Source of the DNA: Acidobacteriota bacterium
GTDB lineage: Bacteria > Acidobacteriota > Blastocatellia > Pyrinomonadales > Pyrinomonadaceae
Length of the DNA: 64,000 nt
Assembly (NCBI GenBank): GCA_019639155.1
Contig: JAHBSJ010000002.1
Span: 1 to 64,000, forward strand
Direction of reading: 5' to 3'
The notes beneath the pieces are model-generated. The model was not told the DNA's origin and did not search any database. It saw only the letters and a program-made list of their open reading frames with translations. Made by a program: the position numbers and the translations under genes. Within the stretch, counting starts at the first letter, position 1. The number at the start of each line of letters is the position of its first letter. Positions 46,795-55,896 of the stretch are shown in pieces.

Positions 46795-48396
46795 TTAATC
46801 ACTCACATTACAAAGACCAATGATCGGCTGATGGAGCATTGTGATCTCGGCGTTGCGGCCCATGTATGAGCGGGCCATTGCGATCGCCTCGGTCAGGTTG
46901 TCGGCTCGTTCCCAGCCGAGCATTTCGGGAACGTGGGCATTTTCGGCACCGGCGACGATGACCTTGCCTACGTGCTGGCGGCCGTTCTCGCCCCAGTACC
47001 ACATAAAGAAAGCGTGTGCGCCGTGATAAGCGTTGCCGCGTCGATACATTTCGATATAAGCCGGATTTTCGGCGAACTCGCGTTCATATTTTTCGCGGAG
47101 ATAGAATGCGTCTCGCGATTCAGGCAGCAGCCGATGGAAAAATTCGATATATGACGGATGGAATTTGTGGTCGAATTCGTCAAAGCACGGATGCGTGATG
47201 ATCATAACACCGCCCTTTCTGAGCAGCGGCTTATTCCGATACATGTTGAAGTGATAGCCCAGAGCCATCACCTGAACCAGTATCGGATTGAGCGCCGAAT
47301 AGACGTTGTAGGGCGAGATGTCCGGAATGCCAGAGATCAGAATGTCGCACTGTCCCTTTACAGGAATTTCGTACTGGCGATAGTTCAGCTCGAGTATTTT
47401 GTCATGGACAGGCTCGGTCTTGCCGGCAAAGCAGCCGATCAATTCATACGCCGCAGGAATTGCGTGGAGCATTTTGCGGCGTGCGACACGGGGCAGCGGT
47501 GAAAATGTCCGCGCCATCGCTTCCCACTTCAAACGGTCGGCGAACGAGAACTCGTCCTCGTTACGCGTCAGAATGTCGTAGCCCTCCGGGAACATCCGAT
47601 TGTTCAGTGCCGTCTCGATATGGAAAACTTTGCAGTTCTCATCGACCAGCTTGCCCAGTCGGATGACCTTGTGATTCAACGCCGACCTCGGCGGATCCAT
47701 ATATGAATCGCTGTCGCGTATGGTCTGTGGTTCGTGGTGAGCACGCAGAGATTCGTAATCGCACAGCCCGACCGCGACGGATTTGTGGCCGCCGTCCATC
47801 GGGACGAGATTGATGTTCAAATAGATGAGCAGGTCGCTCTCGATCGCGCGTTTGTTCACGCGGAGCGGCTCATTATGACGAGTGTGGCCGAGCGTGACCA
47901 ACTCATCGTCGGCCTCGGCGTCGTGGTTGTAATAGCGGTCAGGATAGAATTCGTCGAAGATCTTTGTGCCGACCATCCGCTTCATTTCCCACTCGGTCAT
48001 CTTTCGATGGAGCGAATTGGCGATGATCAGATGAATGTCATCGACGCCGTTCGCCGCGCACATGTCGAGCACGACCTCGAGCATCGTCTGTCGCAGGTCC
48101 GGCAGTGCCATCGGCGGCAGCGGCAGCGAGATATCGTCCATCGCTATGGTCACCTGCATTCCCGGCTCGAGCAGCGCATAGAGCGGCTCCATCTCGATCG
48201 GGTGGTTCACGGCATAACGGATCGCAGCCTCGCGATTCGGCAGGCCCTTGATCGGCGGATTAGGATAGATCACCCGCGTGCCGATCGGAATGTCCTCAAG
48301 GATAAAATCCTCGCCGAACGGCATGATCCGCGGCGCCGAGTCCTTGTCAATGTAAACGATCGATTCGTGCGTTTTTCTGCGTAGTTGTAAAGCCAT
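46795..48396 (-). CDS. LarA-like (lactate racemase, DUF2088-type) protein
   Basis: A 533-residue protein. The LarA N-terminal signature DDxTRP appears as [15 protein letters not shown] near residue 90. [18 protein letters not shown] corresponds to the THRP region of Lar[17 protein letters not shown] and [12 protein letters not shown] supply His/Lys residues where LarA carries its nickel-pincer cofactor. Many family members epimerise other 2-hydroxy acids. It is longer than typical LarA (~425), with about 100 extra C-terminal residues. No LarB, LarC or LarE is nearby, so the cofactor would have to come from elsewhere. Substrate unknown. Confidence 0.78.
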   Translation of the reverse strand: MALQLRRKTHESIVYIDKDSAPRIMPFGEDFILEDIPIGTRVIYPNPPIKGLPNREAAIRYAVNHPIEMEPLYALLEPGMQVTIAMDDISLPLPPMALPDLRQTMLEVVLDMCAANGVDDIHLIIANSLHRKMTEWEMKRMVGTKIFDEFYPDRYYNHDAEADDELVTLGHTRHNEPLRVNKRAIESDLLIYLNINLVPMDGGHKSVAVGLCDYESLRAHHEPQTIRDSDSYMDPPRSALNHKVIRLGKLVDENCKVFHIETALNNRMFPEGYDILTRNEDEFSFADRLKWEAMARTFSPLPRVARRKMLHAIPAAYELIGCFAGKTEPVHDKILELNYRQYEIPVKGQCDILISGIPDISPYNVYSALNPILVQVMALGYHFNMYRNKPLLRKGGVMIITHPCFDEFDHKFHPSYIEFFHRLLPESRDAFYLREKYEREFAENPAYIEMYRRGNAYHGAHAFFMWYWGENGRQHVGKVIVAGAENAHVPEMLGWERADNLTEAIAMARSYMGRNAEITMLHQPIIGLCNVSD

Positions 48397-48406
48397 AAAA
48401 CGTAAT

Positions 48407-48430
48407 AAGTGATCAGTGATAAGTGATGGG
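48407..48430 (+). repeat. AGTGATR heptamer array, left arm of S23 cassette
   Basis: AAGTGATCAGTGATAAGTG, then ATGGG: three near-heptamer copies of AGTGATA. It lies between the LarA-like start and the S23 stop and is in inverse orientation to the array at 48833-48863. Confidence 0.7.
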
Positions 48431-48460
48431 AAAGAGCCCCTGACTATCGGAACTTTTCTT

Positions 48461-48829
48461 TCATCTCATTCGACTTTTCACATGATTCGTCAATCCAATG
48501 ATCAGCGGTGCAATTGTGTTCACTTCGTCATAAATCTTCCGGTGAGCACTTTCCTCTAAATATCCAAGCCTGTGAGCGATCAACAATTCAGTTTCAAGTT
48601 CACTTGCAGATCCCTGGGCGACTGAAGGAAATTGAAGAAATTCTTTGTCATGTTGCCGTGCCGCTCCTTCTGCAATGTTTGCCGGGATGGAAACGGCCGC
48701 CCTTCGAGTTTGCGACGTCAAACCAAACCGTTCCTCCGATGGGTAGATTTTGGTGATCTCGTACACGTTGACGACCATTTCTACCGACAATTTCCAAACA
48801 TCCAATTTCTCGTGAGGCCGCATACGCAT
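48461..48829 (-). CDS. Four-helix-bundle protein of the S23/23S rRNA IVP family
   Basis: A 122-residue all-helical protein. It has the family pattern [40 protein letters not shown] and [20 protein letters not shown], then a Leu-rich helix pair. The family includes proteins found inside 23S rRNA intervening sequences, and Avd of diversity-generating retroelements is a structural relative. Function is unknown. It is bounded by inverted AGTGATR arrays at 48407-48430 and 48833-48863, so the gene plus arrays looks like a discrete cassette between LarA-like and HAD genes. Confidence 0.9.
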   Translation of the reverse strand: MRMRPHEKLDVWKLSVEMVVNVYEITKIYPSEERFGLTSQTRRAAVSIPANIAEGAARQHDKEFLQFPSVAQGSASELETELLIAHRLGYLEESAHRKIYDEVNTIAPLIIGLTNHVKSRMR

Positions 48830-48832
48830 TTT

Positions 48833-48863
48833 CTCATCACCTATAACTCATCACCCATCACCT
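48833..48863 (-). repeat. AGTGATR heptamer array, right arm of S23 cassette
   Basis: CTCATCACCTATAACTCATC, then ACCCATCACCT on the plus strand; on the minus strand it reads AGGTGATGGGTGATGAG and further copies. It begins 3 bp upstream of the S23 start codon and runs into the stop codon of the HAD gene (48858). Confidence 0.7.
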
Positions 48864-49532
48864 AAGATCCAATACCGCCCAATCGTGCTGTCTCGCAGTT
48901 TGCTTCAATCTAAAGTCGGGACAGACGGCGACCGGATGCCCGACGATCGACAGCATCGGCAGGTCCGAAATGCTGTCCGAATAGGCGTAGGATTCGCTCA
49001 GATTGATGTTGTTCTTTTCGGCATACTCGCGTATCCACTTCGCTTTCGTTGCCGACGCCATCACCGGCGGCAGGACGCGGCCCGTCGCGTAGCCGTTGAC
49101 GAATTCGAGCCGGTTCGCAACGTAATCGTCAATGCCGAGATGTCCCATCAGCTTGTCGATGGTGAAATCGAGAGCTCCGGTGAGCACGACCTGCCGATGG
49201 CCTACCTTCTTGCCCTGAGCGATCAGGTCGTAGGTGCCGGGAAAGACCGCGGGCTTGAGCACGTTCTCAAAAAGCTCTTCGGAAAAATAACGCAGCCTGT
49301 CCTGCGACCAGCCTTCGTAGCTGCGGAAAAACACTTCGTTAAAGACGTTTCGCGAATACAGGTCCGTCACGCCGAAGAACGGCAGCTTTGCCAGCGTGCT
49401 GACGCTGGCTTTCGCCGTCTGCCAAAGTCCCTGTTGCCGCGTCGAATAGAACGCCAGCGTGTGGACGAGGTTCGTGCTGACCAGCGTACCCTCAAGATCG
49501 TAAAATGCCGCGGCTTGTCCGTTTTTGTTCAT
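48858..49532 (-). CDS. HAD-IB family hydrolase (phosphoserine-phosphatase-like)
   Basis: A 224-residue HAD phosphatase. Motif I is FYDLEGTL, where the nucleophile Asp is kept but the usual second Asp is Glu (DxE instead of DxD). Motif II is VLTGALDF, and motifs III/IV follow in TKAKWIREYAEK and SYAYSDSISDLPML. The substrate is likely a small phosphomonoester or lysophospholipid-type phosphate, unknown. The stop codon falls within the AGTGATR array, so the 3' end was probably remodelled there. Confidence 0.85.
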   Translation of the reverse strand: MNKNGQAAAFYDLEGTLVSTNLVHTLAFYSTRQQGLWQTAKASVSTLAKLPFFGVTDLYSRNVFNEVFFRSYEGWSQDRLRYFSEELFENVLKPAVFPGTYDLIAQGKKVGHRQVVLTGALDFTIDKLMGHLGIDDYVANRLEFVNGYATGRVLPPVMASATKAKWIREYAEKNNINLSESYAYSDSISDLPMLSIVGHPVAVCPDFRLKQTARQHDWAVLDLR

Positions 49533-49686
49533 ATCACGCGTGTGCTATGCTTTTCTCGCCGAAATTCATCGTCGTATTTTTCGCACGATGGACAAGATTC
49601 TAGCACCGAAAGCGATCTAATTACAGCCGAAAAGCAAGCCGCCGGCGAACTTTTCGCAAATTGTAATTACATTGTATCTACACAGT

Positions 49687-50175
49687 ATGCGTCGCGCCAT
49701 ATTCCCAGGCTCATTTGACCCGCTGACCAACGGACATTTGGACATCATCCGCCGCTCGGCACCGCTTTTTGATGAGATGATCGTCGCCGTTCTGAATAAT
49801 CCGGAAAAGAAGCCGATGTTCACCGTCGAAGAGCGATGCGAGATGATCCGCGAAGTATTGCCGACGGTAAATACAGCGGGCTGCACGATGTTGGTAGAGA
49901 GTTTTTCAGGACTGACCGCGGAATTTGCAAAGAGCAGGAATGCGTCGGCGATCGTACGCGGCATTCGCGCGGTTGCCGACTACGAATACGAACTTCGAAT
50001 GGCCCTGATGAACCGCCGCCTCGAACCGACGATCGAAACGGTCTTCCTTATGGCGGGCGAAGAATTCAGCTACGTCTCATCGACGCTGATGAAGCAGGTA
50101 TTCGAACTCGGCGGCCGCGTCGAAGGCCTGATCCCGGAACTCGTTGAATCCCGAATGCGAGAAAAGAAGAATTGA
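49687..50175 (+). CDS. coaD: Phosphopantetheine adenylyltransferase
   Basis: A 162-residue nucleotidyltransferase catalysing the penultimate step of CoA synthesis. IFPGSFDPLTNGHLDIIRR holds the T/HxGH adenylylation motif, RGIRAVADYEYELRMALMN the substrate loop, and SYVSSTLMKQV the C-terminal ISSTxxR-like segment. ATG 49687 is preferred over the upstream TTG 49672. The family is ~160 residues, so it is complete. A CGCAGAG inverted repeat begins right after its stop. Confidence 0.95.
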   Translation: MRRAIFPGSFDPLTNGHLDIIRRSAPLFDEMIVAVLNNPEKKPMFTVEERCEMIREVLPTVNTAGCTMLVESFSGLTAEFAKSRNASAIVRGIRAVADYEYELRMALMNRRLEPTIETVFLMAGEEFSYVSSTLMKQVFELGGRVEGLIPELVESRMREKKN

Positions 50176-50273
50176 ACGCAGAGACCGCAAAGTTCACAGT
50201 AATTTACCGTACTAGATATTGAATAACGAAACATTTTGTTTCAGTTCTCTGCGTTCTTTGCGGTCTCTGCGTT
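50175..50273. repeat. Inverted CGCAGAG short-word repeat, 18-bp perfect arms
   Basis: AACGCAGAGACCGCAAAG at 50175-50192 has an exact reverse complement at 50256-50273 (CTTTGCGGTCTCTGCGTT). The centre is AT-rich (about 63 bp). It fills the gap between coaD (stop 50175) and the aminotransferase (start 50286) and overlaps the coaD stop codon. Confidence 0.85.
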
Positions 50274-50285
50274 AAAATCCCTCTT

Positions 50286-51473
50286 ATGACCTTCCCGGTT
50301 TCCAAACACGTCGCCGCGATGAAAGGCTCGTCCACGCTGATCGCTGCTCAAATGGCGGCAGAGATGCGTGCAAGCGGCGTTGACGTTATCGATCTGTCGG
50401 TCGGTGAACCCGACTTTGACACGCCCGATTTCATAAAGGCCTACGCGTCCGAAGGCCTGGCAAGAGGATTAACAAAATACACCGCGACCGCGGGACTTGC
50501 CGAGTTCAGAAATGCCATCGTTGATTTCTATGCGGCGAGATTCGGCTCGCAGTTGAGCCAATCCGAGATCGCCGCTGCCTGCGGCGGCAAGCAGGCGCTT
50601 TTCAACGCGGCGTGTACGTTGCTCGATCCCGGCGACGAGGTACTGATCCCGAAACCGTATTGGGTAACGTTTCCTGAGATCGCAGCATTCTGTGAAGCCA
50701 AATGTGTCTTTATTGAAACTGAGGAGACAGGATTTGTTCTGACCGCCGAACAGGTACGAAATTCGATCTCCGCTCGTACCAAGCTGCTGATCATAAACTC
50801 ACCGAATAATCCTTCGGGCCGCGTCATACCACCGAACGAGATGAAAAAGATCGTCGAGGCCTGCGCCGAAAGCGGCGTCTTTGTGCTGACGGACGAATGT
50901 TATCTGTTCTTCGCGTACCCGCCGGCAGAGCCTTTTTCGCTTGCGTGTCTTTCGCCCGAGCTCCGCAATTTCGTCTGCGTTGCCGGCAGCTTTTCAAAGA
51001 CGTATGCGATGACAGGCTGGCGCATCGGCTATACCATCGCGAACGAAGAATGGACAAAAGCGATGGTCAAGTTGCAGAGCCATTCTGCAACGCATCCGAC
51101 GTCGTTCGTGCAATACGCCTGTGCGAAAGCTCTGCAGAACTCGGACGCTACCATCGCCGCCGTCAACGCCATGACGAGCGAATACGAACGCCGCCGCAAC
51201 TGGTTCGTGCCCGCACTTAACGGCATTCGCGGCTTCAAATGCCCGATGCCTGAAGGTGCGTTCTATGCTTTCGTTGATGTCCGTGAACTATTCGGAGACA
51301 GATTTGCAGACTCCGCGGCAGTCGCCGAAGCCCTTTTGAAAGAAGCACACATCGTGGTAACAGACGGTGCCGGCTTCGGCGCGGACGGATGGCTGCGGTT
51401 CTCGTATGCTACATCGATGGAGAATCTCCACCGTGCCGTCGCAGCAATGAAAGGAATGTTCGGCGAGAACTAA
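50286..51473 (+). CDS. Class I aspartate/aromatic-type aminotransferase
   Basis: A 395-residue PLP aminotransferase. Motifs: [27 protein letters not shown], and the PLP lysine in [17 protein letters not shown], plus [14 protein letters not shown] with the substrate-carboxylate Arg. It resembles subgroup I-gamma aspartate aminotransferases (about 395 residues). Separate from the DAP cluster. It is convergent with the ABC ATPase, overlapping by 4 bp. Confidence 0.88.
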   Translation: MTFPVSKHVAAMKGSSTLIAAQMAAEMRASGVDVIDLSVGEPDFDTPDFIKAYASEGLARGLTKYTATAGLAEFRNAIVDFYAARFGSQLSQSEIAAACGGKQALFNAACTLLDPGDEVLIPKPYWVTFPEIAAFCEAKCVFIETEETGFVLTAEQVRNSISARTKLLIINSPNNPSGRVIPPNEMKKIVEACAESGVFVLTDECYLFFAYPPAEPFSLACLSPELRNFVCVAGSFSKTYAMTGWRIGYTIANEEWTKAMVKLQSHSATHPTSFVQYACAKALQNSDATIAAVNAMTSEYERRRNWFVPALNGIRGFKCPMPEGAFYAFVDVRELFGDRFADSAAVAEALLKEAHIVVTDGAGFGADGWLRFSYATSMENLHRAVAAMKGMFGEN

Positions 51474-52963
51474 CCGCGGGTCATCATCAGGCCGATCTCT
51501 TCGACGGAAGTCACTTTCGGATCGACCTCGCCGACTATCTCGCCTTCGCGGATGACCAGCAGGCGGTCGGCTAGAGCCGTTACCTCTTCAAGTTCAGCAG
51601 ACACAAGCAAAACGGCCGCGCCGCTGTCGCGAAGTTCGATGAGCTTTCGATGGATGAATTCGATGGCGCCAATGTCGACGCCGCGTGTGGGTTGGGAAAC
51701 AAGAAGGAGTTTTGGATTTAGTTCAAACTCCCTGCCGATGATGAGCTTTTGCTGATTTCCGCCTGAGAGCGACTTTGCCGTCAGGGTCGGATCCGGCGGA
51801 CGAACGTCGAAATTATCGATTATCTCGCCGACGCGTTTTTCGACCGCTGCAGTATTGATAACGCCGGCGCCCGAAACCATCGGCGGGCGGTAATGAACCC
51901 CGAGAATGGCATTTTCTGCCAGGTCGGAATTGAGCAGCAGGCCGCGTCGATGCCGATCCTCAGGAATATGGGCGACGCCGAGCTCCTTTAGTTCGCGTGC
52001 GGACGCCCGCGTAACATCCGTGCCGTTCAGTGAGATCGAGCCCGACGTCGGACGGGTCAATCCGGCGAGCGCTTCGACAAGCTCCGTTTGGCCGTTTCCC
52101 TCAATACCCGCGATGCCGACGATCTCTCCGGCTCGAACCGAAAAAGACACATCTTTAACCGCAGGGCCGAACTTTCCTTTCACATTGAGCCCGCTCACCT
52201 TTAATACATCCGCCGCCGGATCTGCATCGGTTTTTTCGACGCGAAGCAGAACGTCTCGACCAACGATCATTCTTGCGAGTTCCTTTGCACTCGTATCACT
52301 GGTTCTTACGTTGCCAACAGTTCTTCCATCGCGCATCACCGTTACTTCGTCCGAGATCGCCAACACTTCGTCCAGCTTATGAGTGATGATGACGATGGTC
52401 TTGCCCTGATCTTTCATTCGGCGAAGTATGCCGAAAAACTCTTCCACCTCCTGCGGCGAAAGCACGGCAGTCGGCTCATCAAGGATTAACAGATCTGCGT
52501 TGCGATAGAGTGCTTTCAGCAGTTCAACACGCTGCTGTTGGCCAACGGAAAGGTCCTCAATTACGGCCCGCGGATCGATCTCGAGCTTCAATTCGTCAGA
52601 CAACTTCTCGATATCTTCATTTGCTTTCTCAAGATCGAGGCTTGCGGATGAACCCGTTTCGGCACCAAGAATGATGTTCTCCGCGACGGTCATCGTGTCC
52701 ACCAGCATAAAATGCTGATGCACCATGCCGATACCGAGCGCGATGGCATCGTGCGGATTGCGGATGTTCACTCGCTGCCCATCCAGATATATTTCGCCCG
52801 AATCCGCCGTGTAAAAGCCATACACGATCTTCATGGCGGTGGATTTACCGGCACCGTTCTCACCGACGACCGCGTGTATCGTACCTTTTTGAACCGTGAT
52901 GGAAACGTCGTTGTTAGCGATGCAGTCGCCAAAGGATTTTTGTATGTTCTTGAGTTGTAACAT
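51470..52963 (-). CDS. ABC transporter ATP-binding protein, BMP/nucleoside type (two ABC domains)
   Basis: A 497-residue double-ABC ATPase like YufO/RbsA. Domain 1 is complete: [11 protein letters not shown], signature [12 protein letters not shown], Walker [14 protein letters not shown]. Domain 2 has a non-canonical Walker A ([13 protein letters not shown]), signature [12 protein letters not shown], and [15 protein letters not shown] with Gln in place of the Walker B Glu, the usual pattern in this family. It works with the BMP lipoprotein immediately upstream. No permease gene follows; the next gene is convergent. Confidence 0.91.
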   Translation of the reverse strand: MLQLKNIQKSFGDCIANNDVSITVQKGTIHAVVGENGAGKSTAMKIVYGFYTADSGEIYLDGQRVNIRNPHDAIALGIGMVHQHFMLVDTMTVAENIILGAETGSSASLDLEKANEDIEKLSDELKLEIDPRAVIEDLSVGQQQRVELLKALYRNADLLILDEPTAVLSPQEVEEFFGILRRMKDQGKTIVIITHKLDEVLAISDEVTVMRDGRTVGNVRTSDTSAKELARMIVGRDVLLRVEKTDADPAADVLKVSGLNVKGKFGPAVKDVSFSVRAGEIVGIAGIEGNGQTELVEALAGLTRPTSGSISLNGTDVTRASARELKELGVAHIPEDRHRRGLLLNSDLAENAILGVHYRPPMVSGAGVINTAAVEKRVGEIIDNFDVRPPDPTLTAKSLSGGNQQKLIIGREFELNPKLLLVSQPTRGVDIGAIEFIHRKLIELRDSGAAVLLVSAELEEVTALADRLLVIREGEIVGEVDPKVTSVEEIGLMMTRG

Positions 52964-52965
52964 CT

Positions 52966-54024
52966 CTAGTTCGCCATTGCGTCGGTTACCTTGATCTCGC
53001 CGGCGATGATCTTGGTTCGGGCGGCCTCAGTTTTTTCTATAACATCTGCAGGAATCAGGCCGTCGTTGTGTTCGTCCATCGCATAGGCGACGCCGTCCTT
53101 GTCCAGGCCGAAGACATGAAAACCGCCCTGAAAACGACCTTCGAGCACCTCTTTGACAACGTCGTAAACTGCATTATCGACGCGTTTCACCATCGACGTT
53201 AGAACGAAGCCCGGTTTGACGGCGTTCTGATTTGAATCAACGCCAATCACGAATTTATTCGCCTCGCCCTGGGCATTACGGCCGTATTGTTCGACAGCAT
53301 CGAACGCCCCGAGCCCCGAATTCCCAGCCGCAGTAAAAAGAATATCCGCTCCTTTCTCGATCTGAGCGAGAGCGAGTTCCTTTCCTTTGCCCGGATTGTT
53401 CCAAGCGTGATCGGTCACGCCGACGTAATTGACGATGACCTTTGCGTCAGGGTTGACCGACTTCGCACCTTCTTCATAGCCCTTTGCAAAACGATGGATC
53501 AGCGGAATATCCATGCCGCCGATAAAGCCGAGCGTGCCGGTCTTGGATTTCGACGCCGCGATCATCCCGACCAGATAAGAGCCTTCGTGTTCGCGGAAAA
53601 CCAGCGACGCCACATTCTGGAGCGGCGTCTTGCCGTCTTTGTCGAAGATGACGCCGTCAACTATGGCAAATCTGATATTCGGGTAATCGACCGCGACCTT
53701 TTGCATGATCGGCCCTTGTGCAAAGCCGACGCCGATGATCAGATCGAAGTTTTTTTCCGCAAATGCACGCATCGCAGGCTCGATCGAGGTCGGATTGCCG
53801 GGCTCTACGTCATAAAGGCAGATCGGCAGGTCGCGTTCCGCTCGCTGTACGCCGTCCCACGCCGCTGCGTTGAAAGAACGGTCGTTCTTTCCGCCGATGT
53901 CAAAAACGATCCCGACGCGAATATCGCAGCCGTCGCGGCGGGCGTCCGTTCTTTCCGCGCAGGACGACAGTAGCAGCGACGCGGCCGCTGCAAAGATCAG
54001 AGTTATCGATGCTCGAATTTTCAT
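52966..54024 (-). CDS. BMP-family nucleoside-binding lipoprotein
   Basis: A 352-residue lipoprotein with lipobox LLLSSC (Cys about residue 22). The BMP/PnrA/Med fold shows [54 protein letters not shown] and [13 protein letters not shown]. Homologues bind purine nucleosides for uptake by an ABC transporter. It starts 6 bp after deoA and ends 2 bp before the ATPase, making a tight operon with thymidine phosphorylase. Confidence 0.92.
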   Translation of the reverse strand: MKIRASITLIFAAAASLLLSSCAERTDARRDGCDIRVGIVFDIGGKNDRSFNAAAWDGVQRAERDLPICLYDVEPGNPTSIEPAMRAFAEKNFDLIIGVGFAQGPIMQKVAVDYPNIRFAIVDGVIFDKDGKTPLQNVASLVFREHEGSYLVGMIAASKSKTGTLGFIGGMDIPLIHRFAKGYEEGAKSVNPDAKVIVNYVGVTDHAWNNPGKGKELALAQIEKGADILFTAAGNSGLGAFDAVEQYGRNAQGEANKFVIGVDSNQNAVKPGFVLTSMVKRVDNAVYDVVKEVLEGRFQGGFHVFGLDKDGVAYAMDEHNDGLIPADVIEKTEAARTKIIAGEIKVTDAMAN

Positions 54025-54030
54025 AGAATC

Positions 54031-55347
54031 CTAGACCCGTGCTCTGATGAGCTTCGGAATTCGAGGAGGCGTTTTCGATATCTTATACGCATTTCTGAGT
54101 TTTTCACTAATCAGATCGGCCTGCTCATTCGATCGGCAGTAGATAACGCCTATCTCGCCGCCGCGTTTCACTTTGTCGCCTATCTTGAGTTCTGATTCGA
54201 AACCGACCGCATGATCGACGCCGTCCTCCGCCTTGACCCTTCCGCCGCCGATATCGCAAACTGCCCTGCCGACAGCGAATGTATCGACCTCAGCGAGATA
54301 ACCTGACTCTTTGACAGTAACCGCGATCTTCAATAACTTCCTATTTATCAGTTTTTCAGGACTGTCGCAGATCCTCGGATCGCCGTCTTGCAATTCGATG
54401 TTCCGCATGAACAGTTCCAACGCCCGGCCCGAACTCAACGCTTCATTTAGCATCTTCTCTGCATCGCGTTTCCTTTTTGCAATGCCGCATTGGACCAGTA
54501 AGTTCGCGGAAAGCTGCATCGACAGCTCGACGGTCTCCTGCATAGCGGCGTCGGCTTCAACGCGGAGAATTTTCACGCATTCATAAACTTCCAGAGCGTT
54601 GCCCACAAACCGCCCGAGCGGCTGGCTCATATCGGTAATAAGGGCCTCGGTGTTTACGCCGAATGAACGTCCTGTCTCACAAAGGGCTTCTGCAAGTTTT
54701 ACCGATTCCTTGTACTCGCGGATGAACGCTCCGGAGCCCGTTTTGACGTCTAGCACAAGTGTATCGAGGCCTTCGGCGAGCTTTTTTGACATTATCGACG
54801 CCACGATGAGCGGAATGTAAGGCACGGTCGCCGTAGCATCTCTAAGAGCATAAAGCTTTTTGTCCGCCGGAGCGATCTGCTTCGTTTGGCCGATCAGCCC
54901 GAAACCGCAATCCTTCATCACACGCTTGAGCCGCGAAAACGAAAGATTGACGTTATAGCCGGGAATTGATTCGAGTTTGTCCAACGTCCCGCCCGTATGC
55001 CCGAGCCCGCGGCCCGAGACCATCGGCACCGCGACGCCGCACGCTGCAACAAGCGGTGCGATGACGAGAGATGTCTTGTCGCCAACGCCGCCCGTTGAGT
55101 GTTTATCAGCCTTTGGTTTGTCGATCCCCGAGAGGTCCATGACCTCACCGGAATAGAGCATCGCTCGGGTGATCGAGTTCTGCTCGTTCGCCGTGAGCCC
55201 TCGTATGAACATCGCCATCACAAGTGCGGTAATCTGGTAATCAGCCCACGCGCCGGTCGTCACGCCCGCAATAAAGCCCTCGATCTGAACATCCGTGAGC
55301 TCGCCGCCGTCACGTTTTACTGCAATTATCTCTTGTGGACGCATCAA
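54031..55347 (-). CDS. deoA: Thymidine/pyrimidine-nucleoside phosphorylase
   Basis: A 438-residue phosphorylase converting thymidine (or uridine) plus phosphate to base plus deoxyribose-1-phosphate. DKPKADKHSTGGVGDKTSLV binds phosphate, and SGRGLGHTGGTLDKLESIPG is the family signature. The C-terminal domain ends in KRGGEIGVIYCRS. First in the operon with the nucleoside-binding lipoprotein and ATPase, so it likely acts in nucleoside uptake and salvage. Its upstream edge adjoins the heptamer hairpin at 55356. Confidence 0.95.
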   Translation of the reverse strand: MMRPQEIIAVKRDGGELTDVQIEGFIAGVTTGAWADYQITALVMAMFIRGLTANEQNSITRAMLYSGEVMDLSGIDKPKADKHSTGGVGDKTSLVIAPLVAACGVAVPMVSGRGLGHTGGTLDKLESIPGYNVNLSFSRLKRVMKDCGFGLIGQTKQIAPADKKLYALRDATATVPYIPLIVASIMSKKLAEGLDTLVLDVKTGSGAFIREYKESVKLAEALCETGRSFGVNTEALITDMSQPLGRFVGNALEVYECVKILRVEADAAMQETVELSMQLSANLLVQCGIAKRKRDAEKMLNEALSSGRALELFMRNIELQDGDPRICDSPEKLINRKLLKIAVTVKESGYLAEVDTFAVGRAVCDIGGGRVKAEDGVDHAVGFESELKIGDKVKRGGEIGVIYCRSNEQADLISEKLRNAYKISKTPPRIPKLIRARV

Positions 55348-55355
55348 TTCTAAAT

Positions 55356-55421
55356 CAGTGGATAGTGATTAGTGATAAGTGACAAGTCAACTACCCACTT
55401 GTCACTTGTCACTTGTCACTG
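55356..55421. repeat. AGTGATA/AGTGACA heptamer hairpin without a gene inside
   Basis: The left arm 55356-55387 ends AGTGATAAGTGACAAGT and the right arm 55397-55421 begins ACTTGTCACTTGTCACTTG. The inner 17 bp pair at 16 positions around a 9-nt loop. It is the same word family as the arms around the S23 gene, but empty. The right arm overlaps the end of ispF, coding its last residues (VTSDK). Confidence 0.8.
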
Positions 55422-55896
55422 ACGAACTTTCTATGAGTACTACTGCCTGTGCTCTGATCGCCCGCCCTTCACCGACGGCATCTACCTGTTCGCCGGTCTT
55501 GGCTTTAACGCTGACGCAACCGGTATCAATGTCCAATGCCGTTGCTATGTTCTCGCGCATTTGTTCGATATGCGGACGGAGCTTTGGCGATTCGAGGTCG
55601 ATCACACTGTCAATATTCACGATCGTGTAACCGGCATCATTGATCAAACTGTTCGCATGACGAAGAAACGTCAGGCTGTCTGCACCTTTCCAACGCTCAT
55701 CACTGTCGGGAAAATGCTGACCGATGTCGCCGAGCGCGAGTGAGCCGAGAATGGCATCAGTTATAGCGTGTAAAAGAACATCTGCGTCGGAATGTCCTGC
55801 CGCTCCATTGTCAAACTCTATCCCCACGCCGCCGATGATCAGCGGCCGGCCGGCCTCGAGCCTGTGAATGTCCGTTCCGTACCCGATCCTGATCAT
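55402..55896 (-). CDS. ispF: 2-C-methyl-D-erythritol 2,4-cyclodiphosphate synthase
   Basis: A 164-residue MEP-pathway enzyme. From ATG 55896 (MIRIGYGTDIHRL) it carries the metal-binding GTDIH and AGHSDADVLLHAITDAILG. Family length is ~160. The longer open frame from 56190 runs through ispD and is rejected. The start overlaps the ispD stop by ATGA. The last codons lie inside a heptamer repeat, so the C-terminus differs from most homologues. Confidence 0.95.
   Translation of the reverse strand: MIRIGYGTDIHRLEAGRPLIIGGVGIEFDNGAAGHSDADVLLHAITDAILGSLALGDIGQHFPDSDERWKGADSLTFLRHANSLINDAGYTIVNIDSVIDLESPKLRPHIEQMRENIATALDIDTGCVSVKAKTGEQVDAVGEGRAIRAQAVVLIESSSVTSDK

Noticed and set aside
47734..48384. 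216-residue plus-strand ORF
   Set aside because: Antisense to the LarA-like gene; low-complexity Arg/His/Asp composition.
48407..48863. Diversity-generating retroelement (because S23 folds resemble Avd)
   Set aside because: No reverse transcriptase or template/variable repeat pair is seen in the window.
48885..49718. 277-residue plus-strand ORF spanning the HAD gene and coaD start
   Set aside because: Antisense to the HAD gene and out of frame with coaD.
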